Shown here one piece after another: positions 32,051-42,630 of a DNA stretch of 64,000 nt. The position numbers were made by a program, and so were the translations under genes. The stretch is from the NCBI RefSeq assembly GCF_047511655.1, contig NC_133389.1:27487501-27551500 (forward strand). The letters run 5' to 3'. Each line of letters opens with the position of its first letter. The stretch's first letter is position 1. The notes below the pieces were generated by a model that searched no databases, was not told the DNA's origin, and saw nothing but the letters and a program-made list of their open reading frames with translations. This stretch comes from Castor canadensis. Its lineage: Eukaryota; Chordata; Mammalia; Rodentia; Castoridae.

Positions 32051-32378
32051 TTCTCTTTTTGGTGGTACTGGGGTTTGAACTCAGTATAAGCCTTGTGCTT
32101 ATTAGACAGGCACACTAGTGCTTGAGCCATACCCCCAGCTCTCTTGCTTTATTTTTTCAGATAGGGTCTCAAGCTTTTCAAAAGCCAAGGGCTGGCCTCA
32201 GACCATAATCTTCCTACCTATCCCTCTGCATAACTGGGATTACAGACATGCTCTACCATGCCCAATATATTGGTTGCTAACTTTTTGCCTGGGCTGACCT
32301 CAAACTGCAATCCTCCTAATCTCTTCGCCGCCGCCTCCCGAATAGCTGGGATTACAGGTGTGAGCCACTATAACCAGC
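32051..32378 (-). mobile_element. Composite B1-B1-ID SINE, antisense
   Basis: The ID part 'ggtggtactggggtttgaactcag' precedes two reversed B1-like units and ends 'aatagctgggattacaggtgtgagccac'. Full-length trimer. Confidence 0.9.
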
Positions 32379-32379
32379 T

Positions 32380-32488
32380 TTTTTCCCCATTTTTTGAAAC
32401 GAGGTCTCTGTATGTAGTCCAGACTGGCCTTGCTTGGAACTTGTGATCCTCTGACTGAGATTTCAGATGTGGCACCACACCTGGCTTC
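32380..32488 (-). mobile_element. B1-like SINE, antisense
   Basis: 'ttttgaaacgaggtctctgtatgtagtccagactggcc ... gatttcagatgtggcaccacacctggc' is a reversed single B1 abutting the trimer. Confidence 0.85.
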
Positions 32489-32940
32489 ATCAAGTCCTTT
32501 TTCACAGGTGGCCATGCTCATTCTGTCCCATATCTGGGTCCAACCCTTCTTTCTGGAGGCATCTCCTCTTTCCCCCAGTGCCTGATAGCTTCCCTTCCCC
32601 CAAGTCCCCACCTTGCCTCTTTCTACCCAGTAGTTGTCACCTCTCTAGCTCCACTCCCCCATATTCATCCAGCTCATAAAACTTTTGTAGACATGGTTGC
32701 TGGGTGGAAGGAGGTGGGGTGGGGATCACAACTTTAACACTGCCTCCTTCTAGCATTGCTAGGACCTTTGTGACTAAGTAAGAAGACACCCAGCCCGCCC
32801 CGAGGTACCAATGAAAATGATTTAAAAGCGACCTGGAAGGGGTCACAAGGCAAGGAGTACAGCCACTTGGGAGAGGACAAGTCCAGAGAGCAGATGTTGA
32901 CAGCCCATTAGTTCTAGAGCATTCTACAAGAGTTATAAAC

Positions 32941-33062
32941 CACCAGGTGTGTGGTGCATGTCTGTAATCCCAGCACTTGGGAAGCTGAGGCAGGAATATC
33001 AAGAGTTTGAGTCCAACCTGGGCTACATAGAGAGACCAAGTCTCAAAGGAAACAAAAAAAGG
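32941..33062 (+). mobile_element. B1-like SINE
   Basis: 'caggtgtgtggtgcatgtctgtaatcccagcacttggg ... gggctacatagagagaccaagtctcaaagg' with a poly-A tail. Confidence 0.92.
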
Positions 33063-33317
33063 TGTAAATCAGGGCAGGGTAGGAGGAAGTGGGGAGAGAG
33101 CCTGGCTGAAGGTGGGCAGGAGCGAGGCAGAAGGAATGACAAGTCAGCCTTAGGAGCAGTGTGGCTGGTGGGCGGGATGGGGGGGCTTGCATGCCCAGGT
33201 AGGAAAATGGACCTCCTTTTGCTTCTCTTGAGCCATGCTTGGGACTCAATTTGCACAACAGCGACACACAGTATGACAGATCACTGCAGGGCTGCCATGT
33301 GGCACTCGGTTTATATG

Positions 33318-33468
33318 AACGTCTCACTTATTTTAAGCCCTAAAACAAACCCACAGAGTATTATCCCCATGCTACAGAAAAGAAACTTGAAATTCAGAAA
33401 GATGATAGAATTTGGTGAAAGTCTCACCACTGGGATTCAAACTCGGGTCTTAGCTACTAAGGCGGGGC
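33318..33468 (-). mobile_element. MIR SINE, antisense
   Basis: 'tattatccccatgctacagaaaagaaacttgaaattcag' and 'gggattcaaactcgggtctta' are the antisense MIR core and tRNA part. Confidence 0.8.
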
Positions 33469-33524
33469 CCCGCCCACAATGTTTCTGGCTTGGCAACAGA
33501 CACTTACTAAATGCACTAAAGATG

Positions 33525-33625
33525 CTCTGCTCGTGTTACTTGACATTGGCTGCTCACTGGAATCACTTGGAAAGCTTACCTCCCCCGCCCAACCCCATTC
33601 CCAGGAAGTTTGGTTTATTGCTTGT
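33525..33625. mobile_element. MER5A-like fragment
   Basis: 'ggctgctcactggaatcacttggaaagcttacc' resembles MER5-type hAT termini. Tentative. Confidence 0.45.
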
Positions 33626-34997
33626 GGTGGGGGTTGGGGGGAGAGGAGGGAGGTGAGGCTGGAGCACAGGGCTGAGGATAATTTCCCAGGGACTCAGCCA
33701 GCAAATCTTCACTCCCTGTCCCAGTCTCTCGCTGCCCGGAGCACAGCCTACCAAAGTGGACCCTGCCCTGGTCCTAGCTGGGCGGCCAAGGCAACCCCAT
33801 TCCCTGCTCTGGGGAAGGCAGGAGTGGTCCCCCTGGCAAGCTGCCCCTCAAGAATGTTGGACTTGACTCTCAGCCCTGCACACGAGGCTCTCCACCCACA
33901 CCCACTTCATCTCAACCCTTTTGGAGGTCAGATTTCCCCCAGAGCCAAAACAAAACAATGTGAGCAATTGAATGCACGCTCACGCAAAAAGTTCAAAAAG
34001 TGCCTCTCTCTTTGTTGCACAGAGCAATTTCATTTCCTGAGGAGCCTGGCTTGCTGGCCTCTGTTCTCCTCCCCAGTGGTGCCTGCCTGCCTCCTCCAGC
34101 AGTCTCTCTGTGTCTGTGGGTGGTGGTGGGGAGCACCCTTCACAGGCAGACACCCCTCAGAGGTACCTTCCACAGGAAGGGCAAGGAGGGGAGGAAGGGA
34201 GACATTGGTAGGGGTCAAAAGGTGGGTGCAGAGGGATGAGAGATTCCTGGCAGAAAGCACTGTCCCCCTCCTTTGCTCCACTTCTGACCTCTGGCTATGG
34301 CTGCAGGACGCTGAAGAGGGGAGGAGGTGAATTATGGGTTGAGATGGGCTGGGGAGGGTGGATGGAGACAGGGAAAGTAGGATGTTCCCCTGCCAGAGGA
34401 ATTTCCAACAAAACTCTTATAGTAAGAGGCACAGAGGGATCACCGATGACCCACAGGTGCTGAGCAAAACCACCTCTGTGGAGAGGAGGTGACAGGGGAG
34501 CGGAGCTGGGGAGAGTCTTGCAGGGTCAGGAAAGGAAGGTGTTGGACAAGCCAGACTCACAGCCTGGTGGGCCAGCTCAGAGAAGCCAGCTGCAACAGGA
34601 GGTGCGACAGACACTCTCAGCTTGGGCCACTGTCATGTCATCCCATCTCTCCCGTGGGTGCAACACTTACAGTCAGTGTGGCTTTGGACCTGGGTGGAAT
34701 GCAGGCATCCTGAGAACGCTCTTACAAAGACCTTACAGGATGTCTCTGCATGTGCCTGTGTCTTTAATTTCTTTCACCAGTGTTCTGTATTGTTCAGTGT
34801 TCGAGTCTTCTTTTACTTCTGTAGTTGGGTTTATTCCTAAGTATTTTATTCTTTTTCATGCTTCTGTAAATGGGACTGAGTTTCCAATTTCCTCTTTGGC
34901 TAGTTGATCATTCACATGCAGAGGTGCAGATGATTCTTGTATTTGATTTTGTATTCTGCAACTTTATTGAATTTGTTTATCGTTAACAGTTTTTTGA

Positions 34998-35050
34998 GCT
35001 GGGGAAGTACAAAGTTCTGTGTTCAAACACCAGAACAACCAAAAAAAAAT
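34998..35050 (+). mobile_element. Truncated ID-like SINE
   Basis: 'gagctggggaagtacaaagttctgtgttcaaacacc' plus an A tail: only the ends of an ID unit remain. Inserted in antisense L1. Confidence 0.6.
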
Positions 35051-35087
35051 TGTAAGTTTTATTTTGAAGGAAGTCTTTACAATTTTT

Positions 35088-35203
35088 TCCTTTTTTGAGA
35101 TGGTCTTGCTACCTAGTCCAGACTGTCCTCAAACTCATGATTCTCCTGCCTCAGGCTTTCAAATGCTGGGATTGAAGATGTGCCTCACCACACTGGCACA
35201 GAA
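35088..35203 (-). mobile_element. B1-like SINE, antisense
   Basis: 'ttttttgagatggtcttgctacctagtccagactgtcctcaaactcatgattctcctgcctcagg' is a reversed B1, nested in L1. Confidence 0.88.
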
Positions 35204-35373
35204 TTTTTAATATATAAGACCATGTCATCTGCAAACAGGGTCAATTTTTACTTCTTCCTTTCTGGTGTGAATGTCTCTTATTTCTTTTTCTTATCTAATC
35301 ACTGTGGCTAGGACTTCTAGGACCACGTGGAAGATGTGGTGAGAGTGAGAATCCTTGTCTTGTTCATGATCTT

Positions 35374-36677
35374 GGATTGGAAGATCTAACATTGTGAAAA
35401 TGTCAACACTCCCCAAAGTGATGTACACATTCAATGCAATCCTTTATAAAATCTTAATCACATATTTTTACAGAAATATTTTAAAAAATTCTAAAATTCA
35501 TTTGGAACCGCAAAAAACTCCAAATGGCCAAAATAATCTTGAACAAAGAAGAACAAAGTTGGAGGCATCCCATTTCTTGATTTCAAAATAATCAACACAG
35601 TATAGCACTGGCATAAAAACAGACTTCTATACATTATGGAACAGAATAAAGAGCCCAGAAATAAATCCACACATTTACAGTCAACTGGCCTTCAACAAGG
35701 GTGCCAAGAACACAGCCCGGGCAAGACAGTCTCTTCAATAAATAGTGTTAGGAAAATTGCATACCCACAGGAAAAAGAATGAAATTGGACCCCTACCTCA
35801 CACTATATACAAAAACTCAATGTGGATTAAAGACTGAAATGCAAGACTCAAAATGACGAAACTGCTAGAAAATAGAAGAAAAAAGTTTCTTGGCATCAGT
35901 CAGGGCAATGAGTTTTGGATATGACTCCAAAGTACAAACACAGCAAAAGCAAAAATAGACAAATAGACTTGTGTCAAACTAAAAGGCTTCTGCACAGTGA
36001 GAGGACCATTAATGGAGTGACAGCCTAAGGGAAAGGAGAAGACATTTGCCAACCATTTATCAGATAAGGCGTTAATGTCTAAAATAGCTAAGGAACACCT
36101 ACAACTCAGTGGTAGAAAACCCAATAACCCAATTACAAAGTAGGCTACAGATTTGAATAGATCATTTTCCAAAGAAGACATGCAAATGACCAGCAGGTGT
36201 GTGAAAAGGAATCCAAACCACAATGAGATATCACTTCATACTGTTAGGATAGTTATGCTCAAACAACAAAAGATGGCAATTGTTGGTGAGGATGTGGAGA
36301 AGCTGTGACTCATGCATGCTGTTGGAATGTAAAACAATGTAGCCACTGAGAAAAACAGTTTAGAAGATCCTCGGCAAATTAAAGATAGAATACCACGTGG
36401 TCCAGCAATTGCACTTTTGGGTATTTAATCAAAAGAACCAAAATCTTAATGCACTCCTATGTTCATAGACGTACTATTCACAATAGCCAAGATGCCCACC
36501 AGTGGATGAATGGGTAAAGAAAAGGCAGTCTGTAGGCACAACAGAATATTATTCAGCCTTCAAAAAGGAGGAAATCCCAAAGTACCTGACAACATTGAGG
36601 AACCTGGAGGACATTCTGCTAAGTGAACTAAGCCAGTCACAGGAGGACGAATAGCACGTGATCCCACTTACATCAGG
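35374..36677 (+). mobile_element. L1 ORF2 end and 3' region, sense segment
   Basis: Clear L1 text in sense: 'ttcaatgcaatcc', 'gtatagcactggcataaaaacag', 'gacagtctcttcaataaatagtg', 'aaatgaccagcaggtg', 'caatagccaagatgcccacc' and 'gaatattattcagccttc'. The element is dead, with many stops, and the frame is not restorable by eye. It continues after an LTR insertion at 37171. Confidence 0.93.
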
Positions 36678-37165
36678 TGCATTGATCTGGAGGTGACTTG
36701 TTCCCTAAGAGTTTGTGTGTTAGAAGTTTGGTCCCCAGTGTGACAGTGTTGGGAGGTAGAATGGAACCTTGCAGAGGTAGGACCTAGTGAGAGGTAATTA
36801 GGTCACTGAGGGATGACCTAAAGAATTAATGCTGGTTTTGTGGGATGAGTTCCCAAGAAAGTGAGTTGTCTTTGGTTTCCTGTCTCACCATGTTCTCTCT
36901 CTCTCCTACCCCGCTCCCCCCATCATGGTGACATCTGCCATTATGTGACACAACCAGGCAACCAGGGAAGCCCTGGTTTGGACTTTCCAGCCTCTAAAAC
37001 TGTGAGCTACATAAGCCTCTTTTGTTTATAAAATACCCAGCCTCTGAATTGGAGATGTGACTCAATTGGTAGAGCACCTGCTTTGCAAATGCAAAGCCCT
37101 GAGTTCAAAACCCAGTCCCACCAACTTGGGTATTATGTTACAGCAACAGAAATCAGATGAATACA
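36678..37165 (+). mobile_element. MaLR (MST-type) solo LTR
   Basis: It starts TGCATTGATC and ends ATGAATACA, so TG...CA, flanked by 5-bp duplications TCAGG at 36673-36677 and 37166-37170. The internal text 'cagtgttgggaggtagaatgg', 'attaggtcactgaggg' and 'ccagcctctaaaactgtgagc' is MST-like. About 406 bp once the inserted SINE is removed. No retroviral genes. Confidence 0.9.
37044..37125 (+). mobile_element. ID-like SINE inside the LTR
   Basis: 'gaattggagatgtgactcaattggtagagcacctgctttgcaaatgcaaagccctgagttcaaaaccc' is a tRNA-like unit interrupting the LTR between 'aaaatacccag' and 'acttgggtattatg'. Confidence 0.9.
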
Positions 37166-37170
37166 TCAGG

Positions 37171-37390
37171 ATTCTAAAATAGTTAAAATCACTGAGGCAG
37201 AGAATAGAAGAGTGGTTTCCAGAGGCTGAGGCGTTGCTACCCAGTGGCACAAAATTTCAGCTAAACAAGCCAGTAGGTTCTTTAGACTTGCTGCTCAATG
37301 CTGTGCCTGTAGATGATACCATATTTATACTTAAGAACCTATTAAGAGGGTAGATCTTCCATTAAGTATTATTACCAAATTTTAAAATGA
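37171..37390 (+). mobile_element. L1 3' region, continuation after the LTR
   Basis: 'attctaaaatagttaaaatcactgagg', 'agaatagaagagtggtttccagaggctgagg' and 'attaagagggtagatcttcc' are the L1 3'-UTR sequence expected right after the text before the LTR. Confidence 0.8.
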
Positions 37391-37611
37391 AAAAGAGCTT
37401 GCTAAGCAAATACAAGGTGTAAATAGGAGAGCAGGGAGGTACACAGTTTTAGCTGACCAATGGAATTCTTCAATCCATTGAAGAATCCAGATGGCCACTT
37501 TGAAAGCCATCTTGGCAGAAATGATTTGTTCTTAAACAATAACAGGGGTCATTGAAAATTATCCTTCAAGAAGGAACCTGATTAGTACATTTATGGTAAA
37601 ATCAGAATCAA

Positions 37612-37695
37612 TTCCATCAGTACCTACTGTAGCAGGTGCTGGACTGGGAACTGAAAATATGAACAGAGTAGCCCATGCTCTGAAGTGAAGTGGGT
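37612..37695 (-). mobile_element. L2 3' end, antisense
   Basis: 'cagtacctactgtagcaggtgctggactgggaactgaaaatatgaacagag' is L2-like. Confidence 0.5.
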
Positions 37696-37703
37696 CTCAG
37701 TGC

Positions 37704-37892
37704 TCAGAGATTCCAACATTGACTCTGCCACCTGATGACTGTGTGGCCCTAAGCAAGCTGCCTGACTTCTCTGTTTCCTGTGGAAAATGGGGATGATGAT
37801 CTGTAGGGTGTTGCACAAGTTAAAAGAGAAAAGAATGCCTAAAGTGCTTTGCATTGTGCCTTGCATGAGCTGAGATGTGCTGTTATCATTAC
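37704..37892 (+). mobile_element. MIR SINE
   Basis: 'gactctgccacctgatgactgtgtggccctaagcaag ... ctgtttcctgtggaaaatggggatgatgatc' is a clear MIR on the plus strand. Confidence 0.88.
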
Positions 37893-37989
37893 TAAATAGT
37901 ATTATCAATCGACATGGGAAAGACACAGCAAGGATGGTGCGGGAAGGACAGAGGACACTGTTCCCTCAGGAGAGAGCTGTCTGGGTGCT

Positions 37990-38135
37990 AGGCTGCAGAT
38001 CAGGACCAAGAGAGCATCACAGAAGACGTTGACTTGGACTGGGCCATGGAAGGAGACAGACACAGAGATGACTCCAAGGTTTCAAATGTGGATAATGGAG
38101 AGTGTGGTTAACTGCACCAGGTCAGAGTGGGGCAG
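37990..38135 (-). mobile_element. L2-like fragment, antisense
   Basis: 'gatgactccaaggtttcaaatgtgg' and the preceding 'tgacttggactgggccatggaaggag' follow antisense L2 order. Tentative. Confidence 0.4.
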
Positions 38136-38224
38136 GGAGGGCACAGAGGACTTGTCCTGGCCTGGGTGGCTCTGAGAGCTGGTGTTCTCTGGGCTGGTAA
38201 GTCCAGGGGATGACAGAGACCTCT

Positions 38225-38323
38225 GTGACCAGGAAGAACCTAAGCCAAAATAAATTTTTCTTCTTTTAAGTTGTTTCTCTCAGATATTTGTCACAGGGAT
38301 GAGAAGTCTGACTAGTATGACTA
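38225..38323 (+). mobile_element. LTR 3'-end fragment (MaLR-like)
   Basis: 'taagccaaaataaatttttcttcttttaagttg ... atatttgtcacagggatgagaagtctgactag' resembles the last 100 bp of a MaLR-type LTR with its AATAAA. Confidence 0.5.
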
Positions 38324-40725
38324 AGTAGGCAGGGTGGATGCTACTGATTTTGGGTCAGCCATCTGCATGGCCCCAGGGAAAAAACTTGCACTTTCCCAGT
38401 ATGGGGTAAGCAGCAGCAGTGCCTTTGTCTCTAGAAATTTCCTGAGCTGGCTCAAGCTACTTTGGGGCCAAGGTTCAGGCCTAGGTATATGTGATAAGGC
38501 AGGGGAGGGCAACTGACTCTAAGACTCCTCCAAAGCAGCTGTTCTACAAAGGAGTTAACGAGGTCCCTAGGGCACCTCTTTAGGTCTTCATCTTTTCTTA
38601 AGGCCTACTTTGAGGAAGCCAAATTTGCTCCTGGAAAGAGGCCTTCATGGAGGCTCATGAGCTCCAGACCAGCCCTGGCATGGACCAGCTGGGTGTCCCT
38701 GGACAGGGCACCCTGCCCACACCCTTAAACTCCATCAGCCTGGAGACACTCAGCTCTCTGAGAGCTGCAGTGCCCTAGAATGAGTCCTCTGGGTACTTTC
38801 ACACTTCATCCTGCTTGCCCTTGTGCATTTAGCTTACTCTTCATGCCCTGCCACCCTCCTAAGCCCTTGCAGAGAAAATGCCACATGCCTGCATGTGTTC
38901 AGGGCAGGCAAACTCTCCCCCAAGACAGCACAGCTAAAAGACAGCAGAGCCAGGTAGTAAATCTAGGTGGTAGTCTGGCCCCATGGATACTGCTCCATGG
39001 TGAAAGGCACAGATATTTTATTTATTCTTTAAGATCACCATGAGCATGGTGTGAGTCTGTGTTTGTCAAACTGTCCCCAAAAGCTTAATGCATCAAACAG
39101 GTGTGCACAGGCCTCTTGGCACCTCCGGATCTCACACCAGAAGGTTTGCACCACCTCAGGTGGTGTGAAAAGCATCCCAGCAGCCAGGGCCAGTGTCAGC
39201 TATGACCCTGCTTCCCGCTGGGGGAGCAGGTGATGACAACACCAGGAGGGGTCCAGGTCATGCAGAAGGAACTTGCTGAGGCAATTCAGGTCACTGCCCT
39301 AGAACAGCACTTCTCCTTGTCTTGAGGTGGCTTGTTGGGGTACAAGGCAATTCAGGCAAGGGTGGGCAGACCCCAGAGGCCACGAGGTAGTTCTCTGCCT
39401 CTGCATCCCAGAAGGGATGTAAAAGGCAAAGCTGCTGGCCCTCCTGCTGCTGCACACTGAGCCAAGGTCCCTGAGAGGGAAATCAAGTCAGGAGAGGTGG
39501 TGGGCTGCATCTGTGGAGCAACTCTAAACTCAAGTGCATTCAGGTGCACACCCAGGGGCTTGTGTGCTCTGCTTTCAGGTGGGATGAACAGTTATTGTCC
39601 TATACACAGATGTTTTCCAAACACAAACACAACCCTCACTTTGCTTAAATTATTCTACTCAAAACCACAGACTCCCTTGACTCCTCTCTTCCCCTCCAGT
39701 TAATCAATTCCCTTTCCCTGCCATCCTTCCCAAAGGACCTGCCCACCCTTCCATCCTCTTTCCACTAAGCCCCATGCCTGGACCACCTTGTTGTCCGAAC
39801 AAAGTCATCTGGCTCTCCAGAGGCTGTCCCTTTCCATGTCCTGGTGATGGCAGAGGGGCCAGATGGAACAGGACAGTCCAGGTGGAGTGTGGGGCTGGCA
39901 CGCTACTGAAGGACAGCTGCAAAAGTACTCACTGAGTCTTCTGGAGCCTTCTTTACACTTCCCCTTTTTGTTTTGTCTCCCCCCTCCCTCCCTGGCCTCT
40001 TCTCTTCTGCTCCCATCAATTCCCTCTTCCTGGGTAATGCCATCTGTCCCCAGCCTCTAGCACCAAGTTTACAAGGACACTGCACAAAAGTGTCCTTGTA
40101 ACCTCTTAGGGACCTCCTTGTGACCTCTTAGGGAGCCTCAGACCCTTCTGCTCACCATCCTCCGAGCCGATCCCTGAGGATAGTCAACAGGTGACACAAA
40201 TATAACATCCTGATTCCTACTTCTGGCTCTCATCCCCATACTGTTTCTGTTCAACCATTCACCATCCCAGAAAATGTTGCTCATAAACCAGGCTCATAAA
40301 CAGGAGTCCTACCTCTTCTTCCTCCCCTCCATTCCTCATCAACCCTGCTGTTGGCTCTAACTCAAAAATACAACTAGCACCAACACCCTCACACTCACAG
40401 CTGTAGTCCCATCCACCAACCTCGCCCTGGACGATGCCCACAGCTCCCAACTGGCCCCCAGCTTCCCTATCAGTTCTGTACCCCCTGCCCCCCAAAACAG
40501 TCAGCATGACCTACAAAGCATGTTTTAAGAGCTGGTAGGGCAAGTGCCCCCAGAGTTCTTGTCTCTCAAAAGTTTCTTGGCTACTCTTATTTACTCCTTT
40601 TTCAGATGAAATTAGGAAGCAAAACAATTCAATGGTAAAACAATCCAACCTCAAGATCCATTCATTGTAATAACACCCTAAATTCAGGTTCAAAGAATGC
40701 ATACAATTTCAGGACTTTGATATTA
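38324..40725. other. Intronic sequence, nothing recognised
   Basis: Unique DNA apart from a perfect hairpin with a short tandem duplication at 40069-40138. No exon seen. Confidence 0.45.
40069..40138. repeat. Perfect 13-bp hairpin followed by a 22-bp tandem duplication
   Basis: Arms 40069-40081 and 40089-40101 (core acaaggacact/agtgtccttgt) are perfectly complementary around the 7-nt loop gcacaaa. The right arm opens two near-identical units, ccttgtaacctcttagg at 40094 and ccttgtgacctcttagg at 40116. Confidence 0.85.
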
Positions 40726-40749
40726 AAGAAAGAAAGAGAAAGAAAGAAC
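40726..40749 (+). repeat. (GAAA)n tract
   Basis: A short GAAA tetranucleotide run. Confidence 0.85.
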
Positions 40750-40822
40750 ACCCTAGGCCTCCTCTCTGTAGCCAGTGTTCTGGATTAGGAATCACCCAAG
40801 TCTGAATTAAAAATAGTTTCTC

Positions 40823-41040
40823 TTAGCTGGGCGCAGGTGGCTCGTGCCTGTTATCCCAGCTACTCACGAGGCAGAGATCAGGAGGACTGTGGTTTGAAGC
40901 CAGCCCCAGACAAATAGTTTGCGAGACCCTATCTTGAAAAAACCCATCACAAAAAAGGGCTGGTGGAGTGGCTCATGGTATAGACCCTGAGTTCAAACCC
41001 CAGAACAGCAAAATAAATAAATAAATAATAAATAAAAAAG
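40823..41040 (+). mobile_element. Composite B1-ID SINE
   Basis: The B1-like 'gctgggcgcaggtggctcgtgcctgttatcccagctactcacgaggc' is joined to a shortened ID unit 'gggctggtggagtggctcatgg ... gagttcaaaccccag'. The tail is (AAAT)n. It lies 200 bp from a CTIF exon. Confidence 0.92.
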
Positions 41041-41164
41041 ACTAGTTTCTCTTTAGGTAAACTGAATAAATAAAAGCCTGAAGCAGAACCATTGAGATTT
41101 ACCAAAAGAACCACTCCTTTATAAGCTATTCGACCTTAGCTTTCACGTATTTTTCTGAGTTTCA

Positions 41165-41450
41165 GTTCCGGCCGGGGGCGTGGCTTGCCCTGGCCGGGGG
41201 GCGTGGCCGGCCTGGGGGCGTGGCCATGTCTCTTACCTCCCTGAGGCACGTGTAGATGGGGCACACGAGCACGCGGAAGGGCTCGCCCGTGCTGCTGCGC
41301 ATGGTGCCGAACACCTCGCACAGGAAGGTGATGAAGCCCAGCCAGCGCTCCACGTCCTGCTGCTGCAGCTCCTCGCGCACGGTGAAGTCCTTCTGCGGGG
41401 CACAAGACACTGTGTCAGCCTTGCAGGGCTCGGAGAGGGCGCCGGGCACT
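41165..41450. promoter_or_regulatory. CpG-rich island over a CTIF exon with three GC boxes
   Basis: By eye about 22 CpGs fall in 41165-41400, against very few in the flanks. GGGGGCGTGGC occurs three times (41174-41184, 41197-41207, 41214-41224), directly intronic to the exon's donor site. This is an intragenic island; promoter activity is not shown by sequence alone. Confidence 0.5.
41237..41392 (-). CDS. CTIF: CTIF internal coding exon (156 nt), MIF4G domain part
   Basis: This exon encodes 52 residues, beginning KDFTVREELQQQDVERWLGF and ending YTCLRE. I recognise it as part of the C-terminal MIF4G domain of CTIF, about residues 458-509 if the protein has the human length of 598. CTIF binds CBP80 of the nuclear cap-binding complex and recruits eIF3 for the pioneer round of translation and nonsense-mediated decay; the MIF4G fold of alpha-helical hairpins is the interaction platform. 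On the minus strand the acceptor reads ccccgcag|AAGGAC and the donor GGGAG|gtaaga, both consensus. Both ends are in phase 0, and the frame continues into the exon at 8025-8078. The exon is much richer in GC and CpG than its flanks. No frameshift or stop is seen. The flanking open frame on either side is intronic read-through. Confidence 0.95.
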
Positions 41451-41985
41451 TCCCACTGTGCCAGAGCGCCTATTGCCCAGGGCCTGGCAAAACCTCTGGC
41501 TTCGATGAGGATGGAGGGACTCATTGTCACCCTGCCTGTTCCTCCTCCTCGCCCCCTATCTTCTTCAGGTTACCCTGCTGCAGGTCACTACTCTCCTTCA
41601 CAGAGGCCCTTCAGTCTGGCCTTGATGACCTGAATACTGAGGGGGGAGGGGGCTAGAACAGAAGGCAATGACACCCTTCCCACACTCATCATCTCTCCAC
41701 TGCACAACCTTGACTAACCTCCAGATCACAGCCCTCGCCATCAGGGAGTAACCGGAACACTGCCTGCCGGCACAGGGTCACCAATTAGCCACCAAGGCCC
41801 AACGTAGTCCCTGCCCTGGGCTGGAAACCTGAGTACAGCCCCTGCCTGTGAGAGGCTCAGAGCGTAGTAGGGGAATTCGAAGCATTCATCCTCTCCTTCC
41901 TCCATTCTTAAGACCACTACAGCGCTGAGTGCCAGGCATTACCCCAGGGCCTAGGGTAAGACGCGCTCACTCTTAGCTATGATAT
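41451..41985. other. Intronic sequence, nothing recognised
   Basis: Unique DNA just upstream of the 156-nt CTIF exon on its strand. It holds the polypyrimidine/branch region but no other feature. Confidence 0.45.
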
Positions 41986-42057
41986 GAGAGATGGAGTTGA
42001 ATCAAAAGTCAGAAATAATCCTTGCCAAAGAAAATACTTAGTTTTCATTTAAAAAAT

Positions 42058-42180
42058 TTATTTACTTATTATTTTAGATGGAGTGTCACTGCGTTGCCCA
42101 GGCTGGTCTGTAACTCTTGTGAGTTTAACCGCTTCAGCCTCCTGAGGACTGGATCTACAGATGGACAATGCCTGGCTGAG
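42058..42180 (-). mobile_element. B1-like SINE, antisense
   Basis: 'gatggagtgtcactgcgttgcccaggctggtctgtaactcttgtgag ... gatctacagatggacaatgcctggct' is a reversed, diverged B1. Confidence 0.8.
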
Positions 42181-42630
42181 ATCAACGATAATTTCATAAT
42201 AGTGCTGACTTAATCCAAGATGAAATTATTAAGACTGGTGACTTTGTGGGAAGGGGGCAGAAAATTATAAAGCAATACCATTTCTTAATTTAGATCATAT
42301 GGATTCACAGGTTATTGCTTCTTTCCTAAGTTTGACAGAGGAATATAAATTAAAGTATGCTTTTAAAAAATGTTAAAATTATACACTAGTAACCCGCTTG
42401 CAGAATCAAAAGCAGGTTATATAAAATAAATGGACGGGTAAAAACAAAACTGGGCAAATGAAAAAAATTAAAGCATCAGTAAAATAAAAGTATTTTAAAA
42501 GGTAGCCATTAAACAAAGTAATAAGATTATTTGTACAGGTAAAATGCTGCCCATAACAAATAGATACCATAAAAATGTTATATACTGAATATCATAAACT
42601 GAAAATATATCAAAAGCTATTGGAAAATAA

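Larger units (their letters stand above)
34755..35373 (-). mobile_element. L1 5' inverted segment (ORF2 part)
   Basis: Antisense L1 ORF2: 'gggtttattcctaagtattttattctttttcatgc' and 'ccatgtcatctgcaaacagg'. The latter's reverse complement encodes the L-F-A-D-D reverse-transcriptase active-site box. It joins the sense segment at about 35373, where L1 order resumes almost without gap. The frame is broken throughout. A truncated ID and a B1 are inserted in it. Confidence 0.88.
8079..41236 (-). other. CTIF: CTIF intron of about 33 kb
   Basis: This intron lies between the 156-nt and 54-nt coding exons. Its content is repeats, listed individually, plus unique noncoding DNA. The longest open frames inside it (for example 9720-10388 minus and 33479-34330 plus) show no domain, low complexity or repeat content, and no splice context, so they are not called as genes. 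Confidence 0.85.

Noticed and set aside
33479-34330. 283-codon open frame, plus strand
   Set aside because: No recognisable domain and no splice or promoter context. Its first part overlaps a MER5-like fragment. It lies inside the CTIF intron on the opposite strand. Best explained by chance in GC-rich DNA.
34755-37390. Active L1
   Set aside because: Truncated, inverted, frame-broken and interrupted by an LTR and SINEs; no intact ORF1 or ORF2.
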